In this document: positions 1 through 7,460 of the stretch, in pieces
Position numbering within the stretch: the stretch's first letter is position 1
Layout of the letters: each line of letters opens with the position of its first letter
Source: Pseudomonadota bacterium
Lineage (GTDB): Bacteria; Pseudomonadota; Alphaproteobacteria; Acetobacterales; Acetobacteraceae
Direction: 5' to 3'
Assembly: GCA_021826485.1 (NCBI GenBank)
Contig: JAKAZX010000125.1
Coordinates: forward strand, 1-9,810
Length of the DNA: 9,810 nt
Notes under the pieces: model-generated
What the model was told of the DNA's origin: nothing
Databases searched by the model: none
The model's input: only the letters and a program-made list of their open reading frames with translations
Position numbers and translations under genes: made by a program

Positions 1-1062
1 CCCGCGCCGGCCCCGGCGCCCGCCGGGCGGGCGGCGCTGCCGCCGCAGCCGGTGGGCGTCGCCACCGCCGCCCTGGGTGACATCCGCATCTGGCTGGACG
101 GCATCGGCACGGTCAATCCGCTGGCCACCATCACGGTGCGCACCCAGATCGCCGGCCAGTTGCAGGAAGTGGGCTTCACCGAGGGGCAGATCGTCCACCA
201 GGGCGATTTCCTGGCGCAGATCGACCCGCGGCCCTATCAGGCGCTGCTGGAGCAGTATCAGGGCCAGCTCGCCCGCGATCAGGCGCTGCTGGGCCAGGCG
301 GAGACCGATCTGCGCCGCTACCAGACGCTGCTGAAGCAGGACAGCATCGCGCGCCAGCAGGCGGAGGATCAGGTGTTCCTGGTCCAGCAGTACAAGGCGG
401 CCATCCGCTCCGACCAGGCGCAGATCGATACCGAGAAGCTGAACCTGATCTACTGCCACATCACCGCGCCGGTGACCGGGCGGGTCGGGCTGCGCATCGT
501 CGATCCAGGCAATTTCGTGCAGCCGAGCGACGCCAACGGGCTGGTCGTGGTGACGCAGTTGCAGCCCATCTCGGTGATCTTCCCGCTGCCCGAGGACGAC
601 CTGCCGCAGGTGCTGCCGCGCTTCCACGCCGGCACGAAGCTGCCGGTCGTGGTGCTGGACCGCGCCAATGTCACGCAGCTTGCGACAGGCGCGCTTTCCA
701 CCATCGACAATCAGGTGGATACCACCACCGGCACGTGGCGGCTGCGCGCGCTGTTCGACAACCGCGACGAGATGCTGTTCCCCAGCCAGTTCGTCAACGC
801 GCGCCTGCTGGTGGAGACGCGGCACGGCGTGGTGACGGTGCCGGCCGCGGCGGTGCAGCGCGGCGCGCCGGGGGCGTATGTCTATGTCGTGCGGCCGGAC
901 AACACCGCGGCGATGCGCAAGGTGACGCCCGGCCCGACCGACGGCGACCGCATGCAGATCGTCGCCGGCCTTGCCGCCGGCGACCGCGTGGTGATCGACG
1001 GCACCGACCGGCTGCGCGACGGCGCGCGCGTCAGCGTGCGCGACGCCGAGCGGGGCAAGTAA
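1..1062 (+). CDS. mdtA: RND efflux periplasmic adaptor subunit, MdtA-like (5' partial)
   Basis: This is the membrane fusion (HlyD/AcrA-type) protein of an RND pump, which links the inner-membrane transporter to the outer-membrane channel in the periplasm. The frame is open to base 1 and begins with a Pro-Ala-rich stretch (about visible residues 1-17), typical of the linker after the N-terminal membrane anchor or signal. The true start is therefore upstream of the window, and the GTG at 52 is unlikely to be the start. Visible order in 353 residues: first lipoyl/barrel-sandwich half (about 40-75, with EGQIVHQGDFLAQIDP), alpha-helical hairpin (about 76-148), second lipoyl half (ITAPVTGRVG, 154-163), beta-barrel (about 185-275, with LFPSQFVNARLLV at 259-271) and membrane-proximal domain (VPAAAVQRG onward, 280-345). 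These motifs match E. coli MdtA as I recall it along the whole visible length. It stops 38 bases before mdtB, so the genes are probably co-transcribed. A less specific name would be AcrA/MexA-type adaptor, but the mdtB/mdtC neighbours favour MdtA. Confidence 0.95.
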   Translation, partial: PAPAPAPAGRAALPPQPVGVATAALGDIRIWLDGIGTVNPLATITVRTQIAGQLQEVGFTEGQIVHQGDFLAQIDPRPYQALLEQYQGQLARDQALLGQAETDLRRYQTLLKQDSIARQQAEDQVFLVQQYKAAIRSDQAQIDTEKLNLIYCHITAPVTGRVGLRIVDPGNFVQPSDANGLVVVTQLQPISVIFPLPEDDLPQVLPRFHAGTKLPVVVLDRANVTQLATGALSTIDNQVDTTTGTWRLRALFDNRDEMLFPSQFVNARLLVETRHGVVTVPAAAVQRGAPGAYVYVVRPDNTAAMRKVTPGPTDGDRMQIVAGLAAGDRVVIDGTDRLRDGARVSVRDAERGK

Positions 1063-1083
1063 AGTCCGCGGCGGATGACCGAC

Positions 1084-1100
1084 CTTCGGGAAGCCCGCAC
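1084..1100 (+). promoter_or_regulatory. Possible ribosome-binding region of mdtB, partly in a small hairpin
   Basis: The 38-base gap between the adaptor and mdtB contains a weak purine-rich Shine-Dalgarno-like GGGAAG (1088-1093), 7 bases before the GTG at 1101. The same bases lie in a short inverted repeat, CGGG (1087-1090) and CCCG (1094-1097) with a 3-base loop. Such a hairpin could mask the site, but a 4-bp stem is expected often by chance in DNA this GC-rich. I use the site mainly to support the GTG start. Confidence 0.3.
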
Positions 1101-4100
1101 GTGAACCCGTCGCGCATCTTCATTCTGCGTCCGGTCGGCACCACGCTGCTGATGGCGGCGATCCTGCTGGTCGGCGTGCTGGCGTTCGGCTTCCTGCCGC
1201 TGTCGGCGCTGCCGCAGGTGGACTATCCCACGATCCAGGTGCAGACCTTCTATCCCGGCGGCAGCCCGGAGGTGATGACATCGGCCGTCACCGCGCCGCT
1301 GGAACAGCAGTTCGGCCAGATGCCGGGCCTTGCGCAGATGACCTCCGCCTCCTCCGGCGGCGCGTCGGTCATCACCATGCAGTTCGACCTGTCGCTCGAC
1401 ATCGACGTGGCGGAGCAGGAAGTGCAGGCGGCGATCAATGCCGCCACCAACTTCCTGCCCGCCGACCTGCCGGCGCCGCCGATCTACGCCAAGGTGAACC
1501 CGGCCGATGCGCCGATCATCACGCTTGCCGTCACCTCCGCCTCGCTGAAGCTGACCGAGGTCGAGGACCTCGCCGACACACGGCTGGCGATGAAGATTTC
1601 CCAGCTTCCCGGCGTCGGGCTGGTCAGCGTCGCCGGCGGGCAGCGGCCGGCGGTGCGCATCCGCATCCGCCCGCAGGCGCTCGCGGCCTACGGGCTTGCG
1701 ATCGACGACGTGCGCAGCACCATCACCAACTTCAACGTCAACATCCCCAAGGGCGGCTTCGACGGGCCGCGCCAGGCCAGCACCATCAACGCCAACGACC
1801 AGATCACCTCGGCGGCGCAGTACGGCGACATCGTGCTGGCGTGGCGCAACGGCGCGCCGGTGCATCTGTCGGACGTGGCCGACATCGTCGAAGGGGCGGA
1901 GAACACGCAGCTTGCCGCCTGGGCGGACCGCACGCCCGCCATCATCCTCAGCGTGCGGCGCCAGCCGGGCGCCAACGTCATCAAGGTAGTGGAGGAGATC
2001 CGGCGGCTGCTGCCCGGCATCCGCGCGAGCCTGCCGGCGGCGCTGGATGTGCGCGTGCTGTCCGACCGCACCGATACCATCCGCGCCTCGGTCGCCGATG
2101 TGGAATTCGAGCTGACGCTGGCGGTGATGCTGGTCGTGCTGGTGATCTTCCTGTTCCTGCGCAACCTGCCGGCGACGCTGATCCCCAGCCTGTCGGCGCC
2201 GCTGTCGCTGGTCGGCACGTTCGGCGTGATGTATCTGCTCGGCTTCTCGCTCGACAACCTGTCGCTGATGGCGCTGACCATCTCCACCGGCTTCGTGGTG
2301 GACGATGCGATCGTGATGATCGAGAACATCGCCCGCTTCGTGGAGGCGGGCGACAGCCCGCTCGAAGCGGCGCTGAAGGGCGCGGGGCAGATCGGCTTCA
2401 CCATCGTCTCGCTCACCGTCTCATTGATCGCGGTGCTGATCCCGCTGCTGTTCATGGGCGACGTGGTCGGGCGGCTGTTCCACGAATTCGCCATCACGCT
2501 CGCCGTCACCATCGTCATTTCCGCGGTGGTGTCGCTGACGCTGGTGCCGATGCTGTGCGCACGTCTGCTGCACCACCGGCCCGATACCACGCGCAGCCGC
2601 TTCGACCTGGCGGCGGAGCGGCTGTTCGACCGCGCCGTTCACCAGTACGGCCGCGCGCTGAACTGGGTGCTGGATCGCCAGGGCGCGACGCTCGCGGTCG
2701 CCGTCGCGACGCTCATGCTCACCGTCGCGCTCTATGTCGCGATCCCCAAGGGATTCTTCCCGACGCAGGACACCGGCGAGATCCAGGGCATCTCGGAAGC
2801 GGCGCAGAGCATCTCCTTCCCGGCCATGGCGGAACGCCAGCAGGCGATGGCCGATGCCATCCTGAAGGACCCGGATGTCGCCGCCGTCAGCTCGTTCATC
2901 GGCGTCGATGGCACCAACGCCACGCTGAACACCGGGCGGTTCCTGATCGTGCTGCGGCCGCACGATTCCCGCAGCGCCACCGCGGCCCAGATCATCCGCC
3001 GCCTGCAACGCGAAACCGCCGATGTCACCGGCATCACGCTCTACATGCAGCCGGTGCAGGACCTGACCATCGAATCGACGGTCAGCCGCACCGAATACCA
3101 GTTCGTGCTGCAGGATGCGAACCCGTCCGAGTTCGCCGCCTGGGTGCCGCAACTGATGGCGCGGCTGCGCGAACGGCCGGAACTGGCCGACGTGGTCAGC
3201 GACATGCAGCAGCAGGGCCAGGCGCTCGATCTGGTGATCGATCGCGCCACCGCGGCGCGCTTCGGCGTGACGCCCGCGACCATCGACAACGCGCTGTACG
3301 ACCTGTTCGGCCAGCGCATCGTCTCCACCATCTTCACCCAGTCGAACCAGTACCGGGTGATCCTGGAGGGCGATCCCGGCGTGCAGCAATCGCTCGCCGG
3401 ACTCGACCAGATCTATCTACCGTCGGCGGCGTCCCCGACCGGGCAGGTGCCGCTGTCGGCCATCGTGCATCAGGAAAGCCGCAGCGGGCCGTTGCAGATC
3501 ACGCATCTCGGCCAGTTCCCGGCGACCACGATCTCGTTCAATCTGGCGCCGGGCGTGTCGCTGGGGGAAGCCGTCACCGCGATCCGCACGACGGAGGCGG
3601 GGCTGGCGCTGCCCGACAGTTTCATCACGTCGTTCCAGGGGGCGGCGGCGGCGTTCCAGTCCTCGCTGTCCAACGAGGCGCTGCTGCTGCTCGCCGCCAT
3701 CGCCACCGTCTACATCGTGCTCGGCATCCTCTACGAAAGCTTCATCCACCCGATCACGATCCTGTCCACCCTGCCGTCGGCCGGCGTCGGCGCGCTGCTG
3801 GCACTGATGGCGGCGGGGCATGATCTGGATGTCATCGGCATCATCGGCATCGTGCTGCTGATCGGCATCGTCAAGAAGAACGCGATCATGATGATCGACT
3901 TCGCCCTGGCGGCCGAGCGGGAGGAGGGCAGGGCCCCGCGCGCCGCGATCTTCGAGGCATCGCTGCTGCGCTTCCGGCCGATCCTGATGACCACGATGGC
4001 GGCGCTGCTGGGCGCGCTGCCGCTGATGCTCGGCCGGGGCACCGGGTCGGAACTGCGCCGCCCGCTCGGCATCGCCATCGTCGGCGGGCTGATCGTAAGC

Positions 4101-4208
4101 CAGGTGCTGACGCTGTTCACCACGCCGGTGATCTATCTCGCCTTCGACCGGCTGGCGCGCCGGTTCGGCGGCAGCACCGCGCATGCGGTGCCGGGGGCGG
4201 GGGAATAG
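1101..4208 (+). CDS. mdtB: RND multidrug efflux transporter permease, MdtB
   Basis: This is an inner-membrane proton/drug antiporter of the HAE1 RND family, 1035 residues, close to the ~1040 of E. coli MdtB. The frame is open upstream, but the GTG at 1101 is chosen because the protein then begins MNPSRIFILRPVGTTLLMA, aligning with the MdtB N-terminus (PSRLFIMRPVATTLLM). Predicted layout: TM1 about 9-29, large periplasmic porter/docking loop about 30-335, TM2-TM6 from about 337, TM7 about 529-548, second periplasmic loop about 550-858, TM8 about 860-880, then TM9-TM12. The proton-relay residues are all present: D401-D402 in TM4 (AcrB D407/D408), K926 in TM10 (AcrB K940), and R957 and T964 in TM11 (AcrB R971, T978). 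MdtB-type signatures include SFIGVDGTN, VQDLTIESTVSRTEYQF and GQRIVSTIFTQSNQYRV. In E. coli, MdtB works in a mixed trimer with MdtC. The stop codon directly abuts the mdtC start. Confidence 0.97.
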   Translation: MNPSRIFILRPVGTTLLMAAILLVGVLAFGFLPLSALPQVDYPTIQVQTFYPGGSPEVMTSAVTAPLEQQFGQMPGLAQMTSASSGGASVITMQFDLSLDIDVAEQEVQAAINAATNFLPADLPAPPIYAKVNPADAPIITLAVTSASLKLTEVEDLADTRLAMKISQLPGVGLVSVAGGQRPAVRIRIRPQALAAYGLAIDDVRSTITNFNVNIPKGGFDGPRQASTINANDQITSAAQYGDIVLAWRNGAPVHLSDVADIVEGAENTQLAAWADRTPAIILSVRRQPGANVIKVVEEIRRLLPGIRASLPAALDVRVLSDRTDTIRASVADVEFELTLAVMLVVLVIFLFLRNLPATLIPSLSAPLSLVGTFGVMYLLGFSLDNLSLMALTISTGFVVDDAIVMIENIARFVEAGDSPLEAALKGAGQIGFTIVSLTVSLIAVLIPLLFMGDVVGRLFHEFAITLAVTIVISAVVSLTLVPMLCARLLHHRPDTTRSRFDLAAERLFDRAVHQYGRALNWVLDRQGATLAVAVATLMLTVALYVAIPKGFFPTQDTGEIQGISEAAQSISFPAMAERQQAMADAILKDPDVAAVSSFIGVDGTNATLNTGRFLIVLRPHDSRSATAAQIIRRLQRETADVTGITLYMQPVQDLTIESTVSRTEYQFVLQDANPSEFAAWVPQLMARLRERPELADVVSDMQQQGQALDLVIDRATAARFGVTPATIDNALYDLFGQRIVSTIFTQSNQYRVILEGDPGVQQSLAGLDQIYLPSAASPTGQVPLSAIVHQESRSGPLQITHLGQFPATTISFNLAPGVSLGEAVTAIRTTEAGLALPDSFITSFQGAAAAFQSSLSNEALLLLAAIATVYIVLGILYESFIHPITILSTLPSAGVGALLALMAAGHDLDVIGIIGIVLLIGIVKKNAIMMIDFALAAEREEGRAPRAAIFEASLLRFRPILMTTMAALLGALPLMLGRGTGSELRRPLGIAIVGGLIVSQVLTLFTTPVIYLAFDRLARRFGGSTAHAVPGAGE
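3855..3904 (+). repeat. Paralogous direct repeat, copy in mdtB (TM10 region)
   Basis: This 50-base block matches 7116-7165 in mdtC at 49 of 50 positions by direct reading; the only difference is AAG versus AAA for the first lysine. It encodes LLIGIVKKNAIMMIDF around the TM10 relay lysine. It reflects mdtB/mdtC paralogy and strong codon bias, possibly helped by gene conversion. Confidence 0.75.
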
Positions 4209-4211
4209 GTG
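4193..4211 (+). promoter_or_regulatory. mdtB stop / mdtC start junction with G-rich Shine-Dalgarno-like tract
   Basis: The mdtB stop TAG (4206-4208) is followed with zero spacing by the mdtC GTG (4209-4211). A G-rich tract (GGGGG at 4193-4197 and again at 4199-4203, followed by AA) lies 5 bases before the GTG and could pair with the anti-Shine-Dalgarno sequence. The start is fixed by homology: the product begins VNFSAIFIARPVATILL, colinear with MdtC (MKFFALFIYRPVATILL). The layout suggests translational coupling of the two transporter subunits; this is inference. Confidence 0.4.
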
Positions 4212-7200
4212 AACTTCTCCGCCATCTTCATCGCCCGGCCGGTGGCCACGATCCTGCTGACCATCGGCATCGCGCTGGCCGGCGCGCTGGCGTTCTTCCG
4301 CCTGCCGGTCGCGCCGCTGCCGCAGGTGGATTTCCCGACCATCTCGGTCACCGGCATGCTGCCGGGCGCCAGCCCCGACACCGTCGCCACCTCGCTTGCA
4401 GAGCCGCTCGAACGCCATCTCGGCCAGATTGCCGACGTGACGGAGATGACGTCGCAAAGCTCGGTCGGGCAGGCGCGCATCACGCTGCAATTCAGCCTCG
4501 ACCGCGACATCGACGGCGCCGCGCGCGATGTGGAGGCGGCGATCAACGCGGCACGCGCCGACCTGCCAACCAACCTGCGCAGCAACCCGACCTATCGCAA
4601 GGTCAATCCCGCCAGCGCGCCGGTGCTGATCCTCGCCCTTACCTCCCGCACGCTGACGCGCGGGCAGCTCTACGACGCGGCGGTGAACGTGCTGCAACAG
4701 CGGCTGTCGCAGATCAGCGGCATCGGCCAGGTGATCCTGGGCGGCGGCGCGCTGCCGGCGGTGCGGGTGGAGCTGAACCCGCAGGTGCTGTTCCAGTACG
4801 GCATCGGGCTTGAGGATGTGCGCGCGGCCCTTGCCGCGGCCAATGCCAACAGCCCGAAAGGCACGATCGCGCAGGGCGATCGCCGCTGGCAGGTCTATAC
4901 CAACGATCAGGCGGTGCGTGCCGCCGATTACCGCCCGCTGGTGGTCGCGTGGCGCAACAACGCCGCGGTGCAGCTCTCGGACGTGGCGGACGTGCAGGAC
5001 AGCGTCGAGGACCTGCGCAACGAGGGCCTGTACAACGGCAAGTCGGCGGTGCTGGCGGTGCTGTTCACCCAGCCCGGCGCCAACATCATCCAAACCATCG
5101 ACGGGGTGCAGGCGGAGCTGCCGCATCTGGTCGCCGCCCTGCCGCGCGATGTCGATGTCTCGGTGATCGGCGACCGCAGCGTGACCATCCGCGGCTCGCT
5201 GTACGAGACGGAACGCACGCTGCTGATCGCGGTCGGGCTGGTGACGCTGGTGGTGTTCGCATTCCTGCGCGACGGCCGCGCCACGCTGATCCCCAGCATC
5301 GCCGTGCCGGTGTCGATCATCGGCACGTTCGGGGCGATGTACCTGCTCGGCTACAGCCTCGACAACCTGTCGCTGATGGCGCTGACGGTCTCCACCGGCT
5401 TCGTGGTGGATGACGCGATCGTGGTGCTGGAGAACATCGCCCGCCATGTCGAGGCCGGGGTGCCGCGGGTGCGTGCCGCCCTGCTGGGCGCGCGGGAGGT
5501 GGGGTTCACGGTGCTGTCGATCAGCCTGTCGCTGATCGCGGTGTTCGCGCCGATCCTGCTGATGGGCGGCATGGTCGGGCGGCTGTTCCGCGAATTCGCC
5601 ATCACCATCTCGCTCGCCATCCTGGTCTCGCTCGCGGTCTCGCTGACCACCACGCCGATGCTGTGCGCGCTGCTGCTGCGCCCGGGCGAGGCGACGCGGC
5701 GCAACCCGCTGTTCGAACGGCTGGAGGCCGCCTACGCCCGCAGCCTCGGCTGGGCGCTGCGCCATGCCGGGTTCGTGCTGCTGCTGCTGGTGGCGACCAT
5801 CGCGCTGAACGTGGTGCTGTTCCGCATCGTGCCGAAAAGCCTGTTCCCCGAGCAGGACACCGGCCGGGTGATCGGCGTGATCACCGCCGATCAGGGCATT
5901 TCGTTCCAGCTCATGCAGCGCAAGCTGGCGCAGATGGTGGCGATCGTGCAGCACGACCGGGCGGTGGCCGATGTCGTCGGCTTCACCGGCGGCGGCGGCG
6001 GCGGACGGTCGCAGACCAACACCGCGACGGTGTACATGGCGCTGAAGCCGCGCAACGTGCGCGGAGAGGATGCGGCGCATGTGGTGGCCCGGCTGCGCGG
6101 CGCGCTGTCGCAGGTCAGTGGCGCGACACTGTTCATGTTTCCCGCCAGCGACGTGCGCGTCGGCGGCCGGCAGTCGAATGCCGAATATCAGTACACGCTC
6201 CAGGGCGACAGCGCGACCGAGCTGTATGAATGGACACCCAGGCTGGTCGCCGCCCTGCAGCACGACAAGCGCGTGGCCGACGTGAACTCCGACGTGCAGG
6301 TCAGCGGGCGGGAGACCGATCTGCTGATCGACCGGGCCACCACCGCGCGGCTCGGCCTGACGCCGTTGCAGATCGACAACACGCTGTACGATGCGTTCGG
6401 CCAGCGCCAGGTTTCGGTGATCTACAGCGCGCAGAACCAGTATCACGTGGTCATGGAGGTGGCCCCGCGCTACTGGCAGGACCCGGCGACGCTGAAGCAG
6501 ATCTGGGTCAGCACGGTCGGCGGCCCGCCGAGTGCGACGCAGGCGACCAATGCGCTGCCCGGCACGGTGACCACCGTGGCGCCGACCAGCGCCGCCGCGG
6601 CACTCGCCGAGCAATCGGTGCGCAACGCCGCCACCAACGCGATCGCCGCGGTCGGGCACGGCATCGCCTCGGCCGGTGCCGCGGTCAGCACGGCGAAGGA
6701 GACGATGGTGCCGCTGTCGGCGATCGCGCATTGGGGGCCGGGCAGCACGCCGCTGGCGGTGAACCATCAGGGGCCGTTCGTCGCCACCACCATCTCGTTC
6801 AATCTGCCGCCGGGGGAGGCGCTGAGCGCCGCGACCGCCGCGATCGCCGATGCGGCGCGGGACATCCGCCTGCCGGCCGACATCCACGGCGATTTCGCCG
6901 GCTCCGCGCTCGCCTTCCAGCAGTCGCTGCGGCGCGAGCCGATGCTGATCGGCGCCGCGCTGCTCGCCGTCTACATCGTGCTCGGCATCCTGTATGAGAG
7001 CTTCGTGCATCCCATCACCATCCTGTCCACCCTGCCGTCCGCCGGCGTCGGCGCGGTGCTGGCGCTGCTGCTGTTCCATACGGAGTTTTCCATCATCGCG
7101 CTGATCGGCGTCATCCTGCTGATCGGCATCGTCAAAAAGAACGCGATCATGATGATCGACTTCGCGCTGGCCGCCGAGCGTGCCGGGGAGCGCGATCCGG

Positions 7201-7460
7201 CGAAGGCGATCTTCGCCGCCTGCCGCCTGCGCTTCCGCCCGATCATGATGACCACGCTCGCCGCCATGCTCGGCGCGGTGCCGCTCGCCCTCAGCTTCGG
7301 CGAGGGCGGGGAGCTGCGCCGCCCGCTCGGCATCGCGATCGTCGGCGGGCTTGCGATCAGCCAGGTGCTGACGCTCTACACCACGCCCGTCGTCTATCTG
7401 GCGTTCGATCGGCTGCGCCTCCGGGTGCTCGGCCGCCGGCGCGGTGCGGCGGCGGCATGA
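4209..7460 (+). CDS. mdtC: RND multidrug efflux transporter permease, MdtC, with internal insertion
   Basis: This is the second HAE1 RND inner-membrane subunit and a paralogue of the upstream mdtB; it is expected to co-assemble with MdtB and pump drugs using proton influx. It has 1083 residues, about 58 more than E. coli MdtC (~1025). Nearly all the extra length is one Ala/Thr-rich insertion at about residues 773-832. Layout: TM1 about 9-29, first periplasmic loop to about 335, TM2-TM6, TM7 about 521-540, second periplasmic loop, TM8 about 912-932, then TM9-TM12. The proton relay is intact: D401-D402 (TM4), K977 (TM10), R1008 and T1015 (TM11). MdtC-specific motifs are LPQVDFPTISV, RWQVYTNDQ, FPEQDTGRVIG, DVRVGGRQSNAEYQYTL and FGQRQVSVIYSAQNQY. 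A run of six glycines (594-599) sits where AcrB has its switch loop. The start abuts the mdtB stop, and the TGA stop overlaps the ATG of the outer-membrane factor gene (ATGA). Confidence 0.97.
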   Translation: MNFSAIFIARPVATILLTIGIALAGALAFFRLPVAPLPQVDFPTISVTGMLPGASPDTVATSLAEPLERHLGQIADVTEMTSQSSVGQARITLQFSLDRDIDGAARDVEAAINAARADLPTNLRSNPTYRKVNPASAPVLILALTSRTLTRGQLYDAAVNVLQQRLSQISGIGQVILGGGALPAVRVELNPQVLFQYGIGLEDVRAALAAANANSPKGTIAQGDRRWQVYTNDQAVRAADYRPLVVAWRNNAAVQLSDVADVQDSVEDLRNEGLYNGKSAVLAVLFTQPGANIIQTIDGVQAELPHLVAALPRDVDVSVIGDRSVTIRGSLYETERTLLIAVGLVTLVVFAFLRDGRATLIPSIAVPVSIIGTFGAMYLLGYSLDNLSLMALTVSTGFVVDDAIVVLENIARHVEAGVPRVRAALLGAREVGFTVLSISLSLIAVFAPILLMGGMVGRLFREFAITISLAILVSLAVSLTTTPMLCALLLRPGEATRRNPLFERLEAAYARSLGWALRHAGFVLLLLVATIALNVVLFRIVPKSLFPEQDTGRVIGVITADQGISFQLMQRKLAQMVAIVQHDRAVADVVGFTGGGGGGRSQTNTATVYMALKPRNVRGEDAAHVVARLRGALSQVSGATLFMFPASDVRVGGRQSNAEYQYTLQGDSATELYEWTPRLVAALQHDKRVADVNSDVQVSGRETDLLIDRATTARLGLTPLQIDNTLYDAFGQRQVSVIYSAQNQYHVVMEVAPRYWQDPATLKQIWVSTVGGPPSATQATNALPGTVTTVAPTSAAAALAEQSVRNAATNAIAAVGHGIASAGAAVSTAKETMVPLSAIAHWGPGSTPLAVNHQGPFVATTISFNLPPGEALSAATAAIADAARDIRLPADIHGDFAGSALAFQQSLRREPMLIGAALLAVYIVLGILYESFVHPITILSTLPSAGVGAVLALLLFHTEFSIIALIGVILLIGIVKKNAIMMIDFALAAERAGERDPAKAIFAACRLRFRPIMMTTLAAMLGAVPLALSFGEGGELRRPLGIAIVGGLAISQVLTLYTTPVVYLAFDRLRLRVLGRRRGAAAA
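5988..6005 (+). repeat. GGC trinucleotide repeat encoding hexaglycine in MdtC
   Basis: Five GGC codons followed by GGA encode G594-G599 in the motif GFTGGGGGGRSQTNT. E. coli MdtC, as I recall it, has GFTGGSRVNSG here, and AcrB has GFGFAGRGQNTG, the switch (glycine) loop between its proximal and distal drug pockets. The repeat is short, and length change by slippage would stay in frame. Its position in the loop is inferred from alignment by eye. Confidence 0.7.
6525..6704 (+). other. Lineage-type insertion within MdtC (about residues 773-832)
   Basis: Between IWVSTVGG and MVPLSAIAHW the protein carries about 60 residues where E. coli MdtC has only a few (FVINNEGKAIPLS). The segment starts with a flexible Pro/Thr/Ser-rich part (PPSATQATNALPGTVTTVAP), continues as an Ala-rich, probably helical stretch with a few polar residues (AEQSVRNAATNA), and ends AVSTAKETM. 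By alignment with AcrB it lies near the end of the DC docking subdomain, next to PC2, on the periplasmic side. Frame and base composition continue smoothly, so it reads as part of the gene and not as a recent insertion element. Its function is unknown. Confidence 0.8.
7116..7165 (+). repeat. Paralogous direct repeat, copy in mdtC (TM10 region)
   Basis: This is the partner of the block at 3855-3904 in mdtB, with one mismatch in 50 bases. Further shared exact stretches flank it (3708-3730 with 6969-6991, 3759-3778 with 7020-7039), and an exact 29-base match lies in the TM4 region (2250-2278 with 5358-5386). Confidence 0.75.

Noticed and set aside
52..54. GTG as the start of the adaptor gene.
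   Set aside because: The frame continues open to base 1 with a Pro-Ala linker, and a start here would leave no signal peptide or membrane anchor, which adaptors of this type need.
735..1100. Upstream extension of the mdtB reading frame, starting inside the adaptor gene.
   Set aside because: The extension translates to Arg/Ala-rich sequence out of frame with the well-conserved adaptor. Homology to MdtB begins at the GTG at 1101.
1841..3823. 660-codon plus-strand open frame inside mdtB.
   Set aside because: It is an out-of-frame shadow of mdtB with Arg/Ala/Gly/His-rich low-complexity translation and no family resemblance.
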